DNA of 64,000 bases from NCBI GenBank assembly GCA_963665085.2, contig CAXXXS010000002.1:248001-312000 (forward strand). Reading direction: 5' to 3'. This DNA comes from G963665085 sp963665085 (lineage in GTDB: Bacteria > Bacteroidota > Bacteroidia > Bacteroidales > JAAAOM01). Positions within the stretch are counted from its first letter, which is position 1, and every line of letters begins with the position of its first letter. Position numbers and translations under genes: made by a program. Below are positions 28,071 through 36,863 of the stretch, piece after piece. The notes below the pieces were generated by a model, which saw nothing but the letters and a program-made list of their open reading frames with translations, was not told where the DNA came from and did not search any database.

Positions 28071-28079
28071 GGGGGGGGG
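28071..28079. repeat. Homopolymer tract G9 in intergenic DNA
   Basis: Nine consecutive G (28071-28079) stand out in very AT-rich DNA, 110 bp after the fibre gene and 135 bp before the ATP-grasp gene. It is outside coding sequence. The rest of this 253-bp gap shows no gene or clear terminator. Confidence 0.9.
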
Positions 28080-28214
28080 TAACAGTCTTTTAAATTTTCA
28101 TTTTAATCAATTAAACAAAGATTTAACTTAGCTTCCAAAAACACATTCCAGTTAAATCTTTACAAGACTCCCAAAAAAGATGGACTATATTATTAAAAAC
28201 CTAAAACGAAGAAA

Positions 28215-29108
28215 ATGCTTTTTATCAAATGGATTTTTGCAAGGTTCAATTATGAATTTTATTTTTATTTTTTTGTAATAAAAGATATACTCTCGAAAAA
28301 CAAGAATAACATATTATTTTCCAATCAGAAAATTGCTTGGGAAAAAGATATAAAACGATTCTTTAATTACACAAAACATGAAATTACCTTTAGAGAAATT
28401 ACTCCTGAAATTATTGAAAATTATGATATAGTAATACCTTTTACAATTTCAGAAGTAAAGTTTCTGGCAAAGAATAAAAACCTTTTAAAAAATAGTCCAA
28501 TACCAGTCTCTGACATTAAAACTATTGAGATTTGCGACGATAAATACTTGTTTAATAAAACACTGACAGAAAATGGTTTCGGGAATTATATTCCCAGAAT
28601 GGATTGCGAAAGAACATTCCCCTACTTTTTAAAAAAGAGGACTGGAAGCTGGGGAGACAGCACCTATTTAATATCGAACCAATTGGATGAAGATTTAAAA
28701 ATAAATTTAATCCAAGATCCAGAATATTTCTGTCAGGAGGCAATTTTTGGTAAAAATGAATATGCAACTCATATTCTAATAAAAGAAAGAAAAATAAAAT
28801 TCTCTTTAACAATAAAACATCATTTCAAAAATGATTTGTTAATTCTTGGAAAGACCGAATCACATTTTCAAAGTGTGGTGAAATGTCAACACTTAAATTT
28901 ATTCGAATCAATTCTTAATTCAATAGATTACGACGGATTATGCTGTATAGATTACAAAATAAAAGATAATACCCCTAAAATAACTGAAATCAATCCACGA
29001 TTTGGTGGTACTCTTAGTAGACATTTTATGTATCTATTTCAATATTTGAACCTACCTGAAAAAGCTACCACGTTAAACAAAATGTATAATACAATTAATA
29101 CATATTGA
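28215..29108 (+). CDS. ATP-grasp family ligase
   Basis: ATP-grasp fold protein of 297 aa that would join a carboxylate to an amine or similar group with ATP. Visible blocks: an N-terminal Rossmann-like part (ENYDIVIPFTISEVKFLAKN), the central ICDDKYLFNKTLTENGFGNYIP start of the ATP-binding domain (about residue 108-130), PYFLKKRTGSWGDSTY with the ATP-binding Lys, FCQEAIFGKNEYATHI, and the metal-binding end DYKIKDNTPKITEINPRFGG (about 256-275). In glycan clusters such enzymes often add amino acids to sugars or make precursors; that is inference. A 24-codon remnant of a second copy lies at 21379, and a decayed GT4 gene follows. Confidence 0.85.
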   Translation: MLFIKWIFARFNYEFYFYFFVIKDILSKNKNNILFSNQKIAWEKDIKRFFNYTKHEITFREITPEIIENYDIVIPFTISEVKFLAKNKNLLKNSPIPVSDIKTIEICDDKYLFNKTLTENGFGNYIPRMDCERTFPYFLKKRTGSWGDSTYLISNQLDEDLKINLIQDPEYFCQEAIFGKNEYATHILIKERKIKFSLTIKHHFKNDLLILGKTESHFQSVVKCQHLNLFESILNSIDYDGLCCIDYKIKDNTPKITEINPRFGGTLSRHFMYLFQYLNLPEKATTLNKMYNTINTY

Positions 29109-29133
29109 ATGACAGCCAAGCCTCCCCTATTTA

Positions 29134-29505
29134 ATGGGTGAAGTTGAAAATAAAGAGGAGCTGAAAAAACTCGCTCACATTTTGAAAATAGAACAATGAA
29201 TAACTTTTAATATTTATGAAAGATTTCCTATTGTTCTGTTTGAAATATCAACCCTTCGAATCCCTTTTATAGGAACTACCCCTGCAATACCGGAAGGGAT
29301 GTCTATAGATAAAGATATTTGGAGAACTGCTGTATTTAATGATGATAACAGTATCATAAAAAGCCCTCGCTGAATTAATGAAAAAGGGAGTATGCAATAT
29401 TAATTTCAAAAAAAAATATTGAACACAACCTCACAATGGAAATCAACAAATGATAAAAAATATCAGTTTGGGGCATATAATTCTTTAAAAGAAAAAAATA
29501 ATTAA
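29134..29505 (+). pseudogene. Decayed C-terminal part of a GT4 glycosyltransferase
   Basis: Frames in this 400-bp gap still match the C-terminal third of the GT4 protein encoded at 21477-22643. Starting at 29134 the reading MGEVENKEELKKLAHILKIE parallels GEGELKDKLISLATKLGES, then a TGA interrupts at 29197-29199. The same frame goes on with YERFPIVLFEISTLRIPFIG and TTPAIPEG (parallel to YEGFPVVLAEASSLGIPFVG), with about 20 codons missing between. A frameshift near 29366 leads to ALAELMKKGV and, after another, to the tail ending at TAA 29503-29505. It is not functional. Confidence 0.88.
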
Positions 29506-29507
29506 CT

Positions 29508-30350
29508 ATGAAATGGTTTGTAAAGAAAATAATTGCATCTAACAAGGAGCCAGATCAAAAGATATTAACTGACAAAGGCAAAATTTATACCTTTTTAAAT
29601 CCTGTTTCTTACTTACTTGTTAAAACAAGCAATAATTTATTTCAAAATTTTGATGGTATTTTTGCTGACGGAAGTATTTTAAGCTTATTTATAAGACTAT
29701 ATTCCATTAAAGGTGTAAAACGGCGAAGTTTTGACATGACTTCCTTTGCCCCTATTGTGATGAATTATGCGGAAAAAAACAATAAAACAATATGTTTTAT
29801 TGGTGCGAGTAAAATACAAAATGAAGAAGCAATGCGTAAATTAAAAACACTGTATCCAAAATTATGCATTATTGGCTCTAGAAGTGGCTATTTTTCAGAT
29901 AGACAGGAAAGAGAAAATTCCTTAGATGATATAGTTAACATAAATCCTGATTACCTAATAATCGGTATGGGTACTCCTTTGCAAGAAAATTTTTTACTTG
30001 ATGCAAAAACTCAAGGATATAAGGGGATAGGTTTTACATGTGGAGGTTTTATTCATCAAGTGGCAAACCATTCAATTAACTTTTATCCTAAATTTTTTGA
30101 TAAATATAACATTCGTTGGATATATCGCTTCTTTAAAGAGAAGCATACAAGAAAAAGATACATCAGAACTGCGGCGACTTTCCCTTTTCAATTTGTATAT
30201 GATCGTTTTTCAGGGGAAAATCCGAAATCGAAAAATAAACTTCCCCGCCAAAAGCAGACTGTTTATCAACAAAATACAAATATTTTGTCATATCGCTCCA
30301 AGGGGTTAAAAATTAAACCTATAGAGATTAAAAAGAAACACAAAATATAA
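29508..30350 (+). CDS. WecG/TagA/CpsF-family glycosyltransferase (GT26)
   Basis: GT26 enzymes add a sugar such as N-acetylmannosaminuronic acid, N-acetylmannosamine or glucose to the first lipid-linked sugar. Motifs: FLNPVSYLLVKTSNN, FDGIFADGS (about residues 49-57), RRSFDMTSFAPIVM, ICFIGASKIQNEEAMRKL (about 94-111), NPDYLIIGMGTPLQENF (about 147-163), GFTCGGFIHQVA and WIYRFFKEK. The core ends near residue 235 and a basic tail of about 45 residues follows (QTVYQQ...KPIEIKKKHKI). The start lies 2 bp after the decayed GT4 remnant. The acceptor lipid could be made by the initiating transferase encoded at 35415-36863. Confidence 0.9.
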   Translation: MKWFVKKIIASNKEPDQKILTDKGKIYTFLNPVSYLLVKTSNNLFQNFDGIFADGSILSLFIRLYSIKGVKRRSFDMTSFAPIVMNYAEKNNKTICFIGASKIQNEEAMRKLKTLYPKLCIIGSRSGYFSDRQERENSLDDIVNINPDYLIIGMGTPLQENFLLDAKTQGYKGIGFTCGGFIHQVANHSINFYPKFFDKYNIRWIYRFFKEKHTRKRYIRTAATFPFQFVYDRFSGENPKSKNKLPRQKQTVYQQNTNILSYRSKGLKIKPIEIKKKHKI

Positions 30351-30352
30351 AC

Positions 30353-31903
30353 ATGAATAAAAAACTCAAATACTTAATTACAGCATATATACTCCTCTGC
30401 TTTGCAATCAACAGTCATTCACAAAAGGCAACTACAAAAACCTCTACAGATTCAGAAAAAATCCTGAGCTCCAATATAGATACTGATACTACACAAGAAA
30501 AAACAAACTCTCTTCATGGCTTTGTAGCAGCCAGTACAATTGCCACCAGCAACCAACAAGTCCCTCTTTGGATGCGCAGCATGCTAAACGGAGGTACACC
30601 ACTTAGTGGCCTGTCTGCATCTATATTCACAGGGATAAATAGAAGCTACGATCCACAACGAGAGAATAAGCTCTTTGACTGGGCTGCTGGAATTGATTTA
30701 AGAGGAAATGCAGGTAATGAGTTAGAATTATACCTTATTGAAGCCTATGCAAAAACTCGATTGGGTATTTTTCAACTATCAGCAGGCAGGACAAAAGATT
30801 TTATGGGACTAGCTGATTCTACCTTATCAACGGGAGCATTTTCCATGTCTGGAAATGCGCTTGGAATTCCTAAGATAGAAATAAGTACTCCAAATTATTG
30901 GGAAATTCCTTTTACAAATAAGCTTCTTGCTTTTAAAGGAAATTTTGCACATGGCTGGATGGGAGAACGGATAAGTGCTTGGACTGAAAATAAATATACC
31001 GCCTATTTACACCAGAAATCGCTTTATGGAAGACTTGGAAAACCCAATTGGAAAGTTCGTCTATATGGAGGTTTTAATCACCAGGTAATGTGGACTGATG
31101 AAAATGAAGAGTATGAGGATTATGGAATTTCTAAATGGAAAATTTATCAATATGTCATTATTGGAAAAGCTTATGGGACAAACGAAGTCCCTAAATCTAA
31201 AATTGGGAATCACCTGGGATCGCTAGATCAGGCAATTGAAATAAAATTAAATAAAACAAACATATTTGCCTATCACCAATTTTATTATGAAGTAGGTGCA
31301 ATGGCTAAATTGGCTAATATTAAAGATGGTACATGGGGAATATCTTTGAAAAATAATGCTGCAAATAACAATTGTTTCAATTGGCATAAAATACTTTTTG
31401 AATTTATTTATTCTAAAAGCCAGGGAGGTGAAATTGGCGGTCCTTCCCGCCCCTCAGGATGGGAAGATTATTACAACAACTGGCAATTCATTGAGGGATG
31501 GAGTAATAACACCGAAAATATTGGCAATATACTCTTTACTTCCCAGAAATACATTCGGGAGGATTTACCTCAACCATGGAGGCTTTACATTGTAAATAAC
31601 AGATTAACAGCTTTCCATACTGCTTTAGATTTTAGTCTTAAAAATTGGTATATTACCAGCAAACTTACATACTCTATAAATTTTGGAAATTATTGGAACA
31701 CTCCGATGCATAGAGGACCTTATGATGAAATTGTATATCATGATCCTCCTTACTTTGAAAAAGTAAATCAATTTGATGGTTATCTGGAAGCATCCAGAAA
31801 TTTGAAAAAAAATTGGATTATGAGCTTGGTATTAGCAGGAGATTACGGTGAACTTTTATATAATTCAACAGGAGGCTATCTGAAATTTTCAAAATGCTGG
31901 TAA
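30353..31903 (+). CDS. wzi: Wzi-family capsule assembly outer-membrane protein
   Basis: Outer-membrane beta-barrel that in other bacteria anchors capsule to the cell surface. It has a signal peptide (about 1-23, ending NSHSQ), then a barrel-like alternating sequence with family traits: PLWMRSMLNGG near the start, AGIDLRGNAGNELELYLIEAYAKTRLGIFQLSAGR, GLADSTLSTGAFSMSGNALGIPKIEIS and the C-terminal YLEASRNLKKNW strand. At 516 aa it matches the Bacteroidetes Wzi-like group. It starts 2 bp after the GT26 stop and is followed by the Wza gene, completing an export set with Wzc. Confidence 0.87.
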   Translation: MNKKLKYLITAYILLCFAINSHSQKATTKTSTDSEKILSSNIDTDTTQEKTNSLHGFVAASTIATSNQQVPLWMRSMLNGGTPLSGLSASIFTGINRSYDPQRENKLFDWAAGIDLRGNAGNELELYLIEAYAKTRLGIFQLSAGRTKDFMGLADSTLSTGAFSMSGNALGIPKIEISTPNYWEIPFTNKLLAFKGNFAHGWMGERISAWTENKYTAYLHQKSLYGRLGKPNWKVRLYGGFNHQVMWTDENEEYEDYGISKWKIYQYVIIGKAYGTNEVPKSKIGNHLGSLDQAIEIKLNKTNIFAYHQFYYEVGAMAKLANIKDGTWGISLKNNAANNNCFNWHKILFEFIYSKSQGGEIGGPSRPSGWEDYYNNWQFIEGWSNNTENIGNILFTSQKYIREDLPQPWRLYIVNNRLTAFHTALDFSLKNWYITSKLTYSINFGNYWNTPMHRGPYDEIVYHDPPYFEKVNQFDGYLEASRNLKKNWIMSLVLAGDYGELLYNSTGGYLKFSKCW

Positions 31904-32066
31904 AAGAGAAAATAGAAACTTGTTAGAAAAAGTAAAATTCTAAAAAAAATTTCTCCTTCAATTTAGATTGTTTTATTTTATTAAAAGGAACTAAATTCAC
32001 AAAATAAATTGAATGTAATTTTTTTCCAAAAACTTAGTTAGTATTAAAAAAAGTAAATTATAAGGC

Positions 32067-32852
32067 ATGCAAACATTTATTAGAACAAACAAAATCAACA
32101 TTTTAAATATCATTCTATTCATTTCTCTTTTTTCATCCTGTATACCACAAAAAGAGTTAGAGTATTTAACTAGTAAGAAAGAAACCTCTGAAACATATAA
32201 CTTAAAAACAACAAAAAAGAATTATATTCAACCAAGTGATGAAATACTAATCAAGGTATCAAGTTTTGATGATCTTTCTTTTAATTATTTCGAAGCTCAG
32301 AATGATGGCAGATCAGTTATGGCGAGTAATGAAATGGCACTATCCGCACTAGCTTATACTGTTGATGAAGATGGTTATGTTTATTTTCCCATTCTTGGTA
32401 AACTTAAATTAGGAGGCCTTACTTTGGGCGATGCTGCTGACTTTCTAAAAAAACAATTAGGACCATATTTTGACCAACCTATGGTCGATATTAAATACGC
32501 GTATAAAAAAGTCACCATTCTTGGAGAGGTGGGAGCACCAGGTTACCATACCTATACAAAAGACCAGATTAATATTTTTGAGGCACTAGGTATGGCTGGA
32601 GATATTAGCATACATGGAAATAAGAAGAAGGTTTTATTAATACGCAACGAAAATGATAAAACAACAAAAAATTATGTTGACCTAACTGATAATAAGATAA
32701 TTTCGAGTGAGTTTTTTCAGGTAAAACCTTACGATGTAATTATTGTTAACCCCAGAAAATCTGCTAAGTGGGGCACAATTTCGACTCCTATATCTCTAAT
32801 TTTCTCTTCTATTACAACTACAATATTAATTTTAAACTATATAGGAAAATAA
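32067..32852 (+). CDS. wza: Wza-type polysaccharide export lipoprotein
   Basis: Outer-membrane polysaccharide export channel. Lipoprotein signal with the modified cysteine at residue 25 (LFSSC). The poly_export domain contains YIQPSDEILIKVSSFDD and VDEDGYVYFPILGKLKLGG; an SLBB domain follows with VTILGEVGAPGYHTYTKDQINIFEALGMAGDI, and the end has the FQVKPYDVIIVNPRK motif before a terminal hydrophobic segment (ISLIFSSITTTILILNYIG), the helix that would cross the outer membrane. At 261 aa it is a short Bacteroidetes type with one evident SLBB domain. It is the last gene of cluster A, far from its partner Wzc, which is the first. Confidence 0.93.
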   Translation: MQTFIRTNKINILNIILFISLFSSCIPQKELEYLTSKKETSETYNLKTTKKNYIQPSDEILIKVSSFDDLSFNYFEAQNDGRSVMASNEMALSALAYTVDEDGYVYFPILGKLKLGGLTLGDAADFLKKQLGPYFDQPMVDIKYAYKKVTILGEVGAPGYHTYTKDQINIFEALGMAGDISIHGNKKKVLLIRNENDKTTKNYVDLTDNKIISSEFFQVKPYDVIIVNPRKSAKWGTISTPISLIFSSITTTILILNYIGK

Positions 32853-32906
32853 AAACTGAACTTTAATATAAGGCAAGCAGAATTTCTCAATTAACTGAAA
32901 TTCATT

Positions 32907-32950
32907 AACATTCCAGTTAGAATTATATAATTTTAACTGGAATGTTTTAT
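32907..32950 (+). terminator. Rho-independent terminator closing cluster A
   Basis: AACATTCCAGTTA (32907-32919) pairs perfectly with TAACTGGAATGTT (32934-32946) and is followed by TTAT. On the minus strand there is no T-run, so it acts mainly on plus-strand transcripts. Confidence 0.82.
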
Positions 32951-33049
32951 TTATATACACTTGAAATACAAGATACGTTGATCAATGTCGAGGATTCTTT
33001 CGTTAAAATATAATTTTTGATACAACTTCTTTATATTTTAAGAAATCAA

Positions 33050-34192
33050 CTATTGCTTAATAAATTTTGAATAAAAAATTTCATTAGAATGAGTTTCAAG
33101 TTTTAAGATATAACCTCCTCTTTTTAAGAACCCTACATCCATAGACCAGGTACTCTGAAAATCTTTTCCTATAAAATATTCTATTACTTGTCCAGACATA
33201 TCATAAAGTGTAAGGTTCTTTATCTCATCACTCTGGCATTCTACATTTAAAATTCTATTTGTTGGATTTGGATAAATACTGAATAAATCATTCTTTGATT
33301 CTGTATCTATTCCTGTTGATTTTACTTCTTCCGTTTCTCCCAAAACCAGTACCAAAGCAGGTCTTTCTTTTATATTTTCAGCACCATCAAAAGATTTTGC
33401 TATTTGCCTTCCTTTTCCTGTAAACACAAAACCTAGAGAATTACTACTCTCCCACCCCTCCTGTAATACTAATTCATTAACTAAATCAGAAATATTTGTT
33501 GTATACTCAAATTTTCCAATAGTTAACCAACTATCAGGAGACCAACTAATATTATTTTGGGTTAGTGATCTATTTGTAATATCATTTATCCCTTCAGAAA
33601 AAGACTGACAATCTGTTTCTTGTATTCCTGAAATTAATAAATCATTTGATGTCCCTGTTACATCATCAACACAAAAACGTATATAAGCTTTAACAACACT
33701 CTTTCCTTGTGGAATAGTTATATCCCTGAATATAAATCCAACAGCACTGTTCCCAAGGTTTTTTAAGTTATTGGTTACTAATTCCAGGCTGCTATTATTA
33801 AAACTAACATAATCGTTATTATATTCTTCTGCATCATCTTCTGAATTTTCAATAAAATAAATAAGAGTATCTTTTTTGCTATAATTGTATTGTGCAAAAA
33901 TTTCGATATCATTCTCAGGCATAACTAAAAAAGTCCGGGGCATATCTTTATCATTTATTACCTCAATATCTCCTGTCCATTCAGTAAAAAACACAATTGT
34001 ATCTTCTGCAGATATCCAAACTGTATCATTGGCTGAATAAGTTCCAGAGCCATACCCATTTTTTACAGATAAATTATATTGTTGTTCAACTTCTGTTAAA
34101 CTAACATTCGAATCATAATAATTGGTTGCAAAAACACTTAAAACAAAATTCTTAAATAGAATAAATAGTACAAATTTTATTTTAAATCTCAT
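33050..34192 (-). CDS. T9SS-secreted protein with DNRLRE/CBM-like domain
   Basis: A 380-aa exported protein: signal peptide (to about residue 22); a short repeat-type beta domain (LSVKNGYGSGTYSANDTVWI, FFTEWTGD) of the kind seen in bacterial surface proteins; a central domain of about 165 residues (AVGFIFRDITIPQGKSVVKA, NDITNRSLTQ, WSPDSWLTIGKFEYTT, GRQIAKSFDGAENIKERPAL) that resembles DNRLRE/CBM96-type carbohydrate-binding modules; and a T9SS sorting domain (IYPNPTNRILNVE at about residue 308). It is a close paralogue of the protein encoded at 45743-47212 and shares an upstream DNA element with it. Probably a surface protein that binds the exported glycan; no catalytic site is evident. Confidence 0.8.
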   Translation of the reverse strand: MRFKIKFVLFILFKNFVLSVFATNYYDSNVSLTEVEQQYNLSVKNGYGSGTYSANDTVWISAEDTIVFFTEWTGDIEVINDKDMPRTFLVMPENDIEIFAQYNYSKKDTLIYFIENSEDDAEEYNNDYVSFNNSSLELVTNNLKNLGNSAVGFIFRDITIPQGKSVVKAYIRFCVDDVTGTSNDLLISGIQETDCQSFSEGINDITNRSLTQNNISWSPDSWLTIGKFEYTTNISDLVNELVLQEGWESSNSLGFVFTGKGRQIAKSFDGAENIKERPALVLVLGETEEVKSTGIDTESKNDLFSIYPNPTNRILNVECQSDEIKNLTLYDMSGQVIEYFIGKDFQSTWSMDVGFLKRGGYILKLETHSNEIFYSKFIKQ

Positions 34193-34267
34193 AACTTCCT
34201 TTTTTAGCTTTCTTTCATTTTTTGTGATGAAAGAAATTTAAAATCAACAATATCTAACGGTTACAAA

Positions 34268-34302
34268 CGCTTTGATTAAAATACGTATTTTGTTGACGAA
34301 AG
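34268..34302 (-). promoter_or_regulatory. Shared upstream element, copy 1 (candidate operator)
   Basis: In plus orientation the element runs from TTTGATTAAAATACG to TTGTTGACGAAAG, about 75-110 bp before the T9SS gene start at 34192. Over 32 bp it matches the element before the paralogue at 47212 in 25 positions. A perfect 14-bp palindrome AAAATACGTATTTT lies inside it at 34278-34291. The regulator is unknown. Confidence 0.55.
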
Positions 34303-34408
34303 TTATATCCTAAGAGATATTTACATTAAAATTATTGATATTGAGTGTTAAGAAAAAAGAAAAATCTAATCCAATATCGAACAGATTTCCAGATAAAATT
34401 AGCTTACT

Positions 34409-35425
34409 TTAGAATTTAGGATATACAAATGTAACCAAAGTACTTACTGTTTCATCGAGTATTGAAAACACCTTTTCTTTACAAGTTTTTGAATCCGTGT
34501 TGATATCATGGTCATAATAGAGCACTCCAATGTTAACCTTATTTGAATTATTCAATCTTCTATACGCAATATAACTTCTTAGACTGTGCCATTTCTCCGT
34601 TATTATAATTAAATCTTTTAGGCTTTTATATTTCCTTTGAAAAAACTCACAAGAAGCCTTGGCTTCATCCCAAGTTAAATTTCTTTTTGATCCTTGGTAA
34701 ACTATTTCTGTAATTCTAGCTTCTGGAATACCTAAATGAATTAAGTAATCTTTAACCTTCGCTGTTTGAGAACCGTAACCAGAATCTTTATTGATACCAG
34801 ATACTAAAGCAAAATCAATGCTATCATTTAGCAATGTTTCATCAATACAAGTCAATACTTTAGCATATAAGTTTCTGTCTTCCTTTCCACTTTGAGTATC
34901 ATTTATAAATGAAATTGTTAAAACATCTGTAGTATCTAAGATTTCATAAAACTTAACGATTGACCCCTCAAGAGGTAAAAACCCAGAAGCAACTATATTT
35001 CGGTTACTACTAATTGTGTAAAAGGAAGAATAACCGTCAATAGTTTTTCCTTCTCCTCTTAAACCCAGGATATAGCTATCGCATTTACTGTCTTTTGGTT
35101 TTGAGAGGTACATCATCCCATTTACAAAAATTGCATTCATTCCTTTTACCGGAATTCTTTTCAAACTAGGGATTCTTTCTTCTGCAAATAAACTACCCGA
35201 AATAAAAACTCGATAATCCTCTTTTTCCTTTAAATTATCAGCTAACTTCTCAAGTGTCTGTGTTGAAACCCACCCTTCAACTAAATAATTCTTTGAGGAT
35301 ATTTCTTTCTTAAATGACAGAATACGCGGTGCGATTAATATATATATACAAAAAAGAAAAACTCCTCCTAAAACAAGGAAGAGTTTTATTTTCAATTTAT
35401 TTTTACTTCTATTTTTAGTAACCAT
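34409..35425 (-). CDS. YdcF/SanA-like (DUF218) membrane protein with carbohydrate-binding-like insertion
   Basis: About 338 aa. The ATG at 35425 is preferred over a TTG at 35434; either way the start overlaps the stop of the initiating-transferase gene (11 bp with the ATG), so the two are coupled. An N-terminal membrane anchor (FLVLGGVFLFCIYILI) is followed by the first strand of a YdcF fold (YLVEGWVSTQTLEKLADNL), then about 110 residues that look like an inserted calcium-dependent carbohydrate-binding module (VLTISFINDTQSGKEDRNLY resembles the FTNDxxxxGxDRNLYV signature of CBM36/60-type modules). The YdcF fold then resumes (GYGSQTAKVKDYLIHLGIPE, WDEAKASCEFF, LIIITEKWHSLRSYIAYRRL). YdcF/SanA proteins are linked to envelope glycan metabolism; the exact role here is unknown. 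Confidence 0.75.
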   Translation of the reverse strand: MVTKNRSKNKLKIKLFLVLGGVFLFCIYILIAPRILSFKKEISSKNYLVEGWVSTQTLEKLADNLKEKEDYRVFISGSLFAEERIPSLKRIPVKGMNAIFVNGMMYLSKPKDSKCDSYILGLRGEGKTIDGYSSFYTISSNRNIVASGFLPLEGSIVKFYEILDTTDVLTISFINDTQSGKEDRNLYAKVLTCIDETLLNDSIDFALVSGINKDSGYGSQTAKVKDYLIHLGIPEARITEIVYQGSKRNLTWDEAKASCEFFQRKYKSLKDLIIITEKWHSLRSYIAYRRLNNSNKVNIGVLYYDHDINTDSKTCKEKVFSILDETVSTLVTFVYPKF

Positions 35426-36863
35426 TATTAACAAAAACGGCTCTAATAGTTTTCAATAATAACTTCGCATCATTTTTTAAGGACCAGTTATCGATATATT
35501 GTAAATCCAATTTCATCCATTTTTCAAAAACAACATCATTTCTATTTGGAATTATCTGCCAGGTACATGTTAAACCAGGCTTAACAGACAATCTTCTTAG
35601 TTGCCAACGTTCGTATTGTTCAACCTCTGATGGAATTGGTGGACGAGGTCCAATTAGAGACATCTCTCCTTTAATAACATTCATTAATTGAGGAACCTCA
35701 TCAAGACTTGTTTTTCTTAAGAATCTTCCAATTCTGGTAATTCTTGGATCATGCTTTATTTTAAATGCTGGACCATCTGATTCATTCTGAGCTTCAAGTT
35801 TTTTCTTTAACTCTTCAGCATTTGTAACCATGGTCCTGAATTTGTATATATAAAACTGCCGCCCCCTTAAACCAACACGTTTTTGTTTAAAAATAATAGG
35901 CCCCTTTGAATCAATTTTTATTAACAGTGCCACTAATAATAATATTGGAGATACAACCAACATTGCTAAGAATGCAAATACTGATTCAGTAAGAGTTTTC
36001 CATGCCACAGCAATTTGATTTGATGGTGTATTCATAACAGTAAGAACTGGTATGTAATCGATATGCGTTAAATTACCAAACTCTGTACTTTGGGGAGCAA
36101 AATCATTCTGAAGTCTAAAAACAACACCAACTTCTTCGCATAATTTAACTAACGAATTAACCCTATCATGATCAATAATACTGTTGCTATAGATTATTTC
36201 ATCAACAATATCAACATCCATAATACTACGGAGGTTAATTTTATCTGGCATAATTTTTATCTGTCCCTGATATTTTTTCCAAATTTTTTCTGAATTAGTA
36301 AGAATCATTAAGATTCTTAATCCCCATTCTTTCTTTTCTAAAATTTTATCAATTATTGGTTCTGATTGATCATCTGCAATAATTATCACATTATTAGTAT
36401 TATGCCCCCCTGCACGATATTCTTTAAAATATCTAAAAGTTGTAAGCCTGACAAAAAATAACGTAAAATGATTAGCCACAAGATAAAGGGCTAACACTGA
36501 AACAGCAACTGTTTCAAGTCTAAACAAGAAATTAAATGCAAAACATAAAACTGAAAGCACTATTGTAAAACGCACAAAATCAAAAAATATAGAAAGTGTT
36601 GTACTTGTTCTTGGTATGCGAGAAATATTTGTAGTATGCAACAAGATTAATAGTGACGGAATTAAAAACGCAATAAATGTATAATAGTAATTATCCCACT
36701 CCATATTCGGATGCAAATATTTCTGCACAATATGGTACGAAATAAAAAGTAGAGCCAAGGAAATCATAACGTCTAACAGATAAAAGAAATAATTCACTCC
36801 TTTAGTGCGTCCTTTAAACATTTTTTTATTATTATATGCGTGAACAATATTTAGCGCTTTCAT
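35415..36863 (-). CDS. Polyprenyl-phosphate sugar-1-phosphate transferase (initiating enzyme, WbaP/WcaJ-like)
   Basis: Starts repeat-unit synthesis by moving a sugar-1-phosphate from a nucleotide sugar to undecaprenyl phosphate. Parts: four or five N-terminal membrane helices (about residues 25-135), a Rossmann-like soluble domain (about 150-265), a further membrane segment (FAFLAMLVVSPILLLVALLI), and the catalytic bacterial-transferase domain at about 305-482 with FKQKRVGLRGRQFYIYKFRT, DPRITRIGRFLRKTSLDEVP, LPQ-type PQLMNVIKGEMSLIGPRPP and the final VKPGLTCTWQI block. At 482 aa it is a full-length member. It is the only initiating enzyme in the window, with divergent promoters between it and the next plus-strand genes. 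The sugar is likely a hexose-1-phosphate, not determined. Confidence 0.94.
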   Translation of the reverse strand: MKALNIVHAYNNKKMFKGRTKGVNYFFYLLDVMISLALLFISYHIVQKYLHPNMEWDNYYYTFIAFLIPSLLILLHTTNISRIPRTSTTLSIFFDFVRFTIVLSVLCFAFNFLFRLETVAVSVLALYLVANHFTLFFVRLTTFRYFKEYRAGGHNTNNVIIIADDQSEPIIDKILEKKEWGLRILMILTNSEKIWKKYQGQIKIMPDKINLRSIMDVDIVDEIIYSNSIIDHDRVNSLVKLCEEVGVVFRLQNDFAPQSTEFGNLTHIDYIPVLTVMNTPSNQIAVAWKTLTESVFAFLAMLVVSPILLLVALLIKIDSKGPIIFKQKRVGLRGRQFYIYKFRTMVTNAEELKKKLEAQNESDGPAFKIKHDPRITRIGRFLRKTSLDEVPQLMNVIKGEMSLIGPRPPIPSEVEQYERWQLRRLSVKPGLTCTWQIIPNRNDVVFEKWMKLDLQYIDNWSLKNDAKLLLKTIRAVFVNNGY

